Assembly: GCA_905208455.1 (NCBI GenBank)
Contig: CAJLPK010000042.1
Location: 1-14,167, forward strand
Reading direction: 5' to 3'
Source of the DNA: an uncultured Bacillota bacterium
GTDB lineage: Bacteria > Bacillota > Clostridia > Christensenellales > QAND01
Length of the DNA: 14,167 nt
Shown here: one piece after another, positions 13,711-14,167 of the stretch
Layout: the number at the start of each line of letters is the position of its first letter
Position numbering within the stretch: the first letter of the stretch is position 1
The notes under the pieces: generated by a model
Databases searched by the model: none
What the model was told of the DNA's origin: nothing
Seen by the model: the letters and a program-made list of their open reading frames with translations, nothing else
Program-made: the position numbers and the translations under genes

Positions 13711-14167
13711 ATGCAGAAACGATACATGGTACAGGTAAAATGGGAGTTGGAGCAAACAAAAGAGGCGCTCATGCCTTTGGCAGCCAAGGCGATGGGGCTT
13801 GCCCCCGGGCAAATCGAGTCAGTGGAGATCACAAAGCAAAGCATAGACGCACGCAAGGGCGGCGTTTGCTTCCAAGCGGCGCTGGCGGTTTCTGTGCGCA
13901 AAGGCGTAAGGGCCAAACCGGATTGGAAGCCGGTCGAGGAGAAAAAGGCCAGCCCGCTTGTGCCGGGTACAAAACGGATGCAGGCTCGCCCTGTCGTCAT
14001 CGGGGCCGGGCCCTGCGGGCTGTTTGCGGCGCTGATGCTGGCAAGGCAGGGGTATGCGCCGGTGGTGCTGGAGCGTGGCAGCGCTTTGGAGCGGCGCCGG
14101 AGCACCGTGCAGGCGTTTTTTGACGGCGGTGCATTCGATCCGCAGTGCAACGTATTGTTTGGGGACG
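13711..14167 (+). CDS. FAD-dependent dehydrogenase, COG2509 type, N-terminal part (cut by window edge)
   Basis: The first 152 codons are visible of an uncharacterised FAD-dependent dehydrogenase of the COG2509 type, which are usually about 460-540 residues long. An N-terminal domain (1-90), common in this family and of alpha/beta character, precedes the FAD-binding motif. The dinucleotide-binding loop is VVIGAGPCGLFAALML (95-110), with Glu121 at the end of strand 2 (VVLERG) to bind the ribose. The hallmark 'RRMQARPVV...GPxGL' and 'V-x-x-F-x-x-G-x-x-DP-x-x-NV-x-FG' (near 133-151) are as in homologues. AGGAGG (13700-13705) lies 5 bases before the ATG. The reaction is unknown. In many Clostridia this gene lies between cdaR and glmM, so glmM may follow outside the window. 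The family call is sure, the function is not. Confidence 0.9.
   Translation, partial: MQKRYMVQVKWELEQTKEALMPLAAKAMGLAPGQIESVEITKQSIDARKGGVCFQAALAVSVRKGVRAKPDWKPVEEKKASPLVPGTKRMQARPVVIGAGPCGLFAALMLARQGYAPVVLERGSALERRRSTVQAFFDGGAFDPQCNVLFGD

Noticed and set aside
1..14167. Mobile element, prophage, CRISPR array or defence island
   Set aside because: No transposase, integrase, phage structural gene, terminal repeats or spaced direct repeats were seen, and composition and gene style look uniform across the window.

Overview
The window is about 14.2 kb of GC-rich DNA (roughly 55-60 % by eye). It is densely packed with short intergenic gaps, ATGA stop/start overlaps, strong GGAGG-type ribosome binding sites and hairpin-plus-T-run terminators. 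A gerA/gerB/gerC-type germinant receptor operon and a cdaA-cdaR pair point to a spore-forming Firmicute, most likely a GC-rich member of the class Clostridia. I cannot name the genus. I see no tRNA, rRNA, CRISPR array, transposase or phage gene, so this looks like ordinary chromosome rather than a mobile island.

Layout. (1) 1-594, minus: the N-terminal 198 codons of glycerol kinase (glpK), with its own promoter. (2) 833-3249, plus: a two-gene ABC-2 type transporter (ATPase and 12-helix permease), with a promoter and a terminator. (3) 3504-5031, plus: a DegV-family fatty-acid-binding protein whose end overlaps the start of a permuted papain-fold (YiiX/NlpC-P60-like) putative cysteine hydrolase. 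A terminator at 5031-5061, readable in both directions, separates it from convergent genes. (4) 5069-5773, minus: two small tandem lipoproteins that look like diverged paralogues, under a near-consensus promoter. (5) 5860-7183, minus: a Cof-type HAD phosphatase and a FucU-type L-fucose mutarotase, separated by a terminator. (6) 7335-11297, plus: a germinant receptor operon gerA-gerB-gerC plus a fourth 50-codon two-helix membrane protein. Every junction is an ATGA overlap, and a match to the forespore sigma-G promoter lies upstream. (7) 11560-13646, plus: a small charged protein of unknown function, then the diadenylate cyclase CdaA and its regulator CdaR (YbbR), ending at a terminator. (8) 13711 to the right edge, plus: the start of a COG2509-type FAD-dependent dehydrogenase.

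How the genes work together. The ger operon should build a nutrient sensor in the spore inner membrane, made in the forespore. The cda operon should make c-di-AMP at the cell membrane and control its synthesis. The DegV gene probably supplies the lipid-binding half of a fatty-acid kinase whose FakA partner is not in the window. The rest are independent housekeeping or accessory transcription units.

I found no clearly new multi-gene system. The parts most worth a second look are the fourth small membrane gene of the ger operon, the unknown 79-residue protein leading the c-di-AMP operon, the DegV/permuted-hydrolase overlap and the lipoprotein pair.
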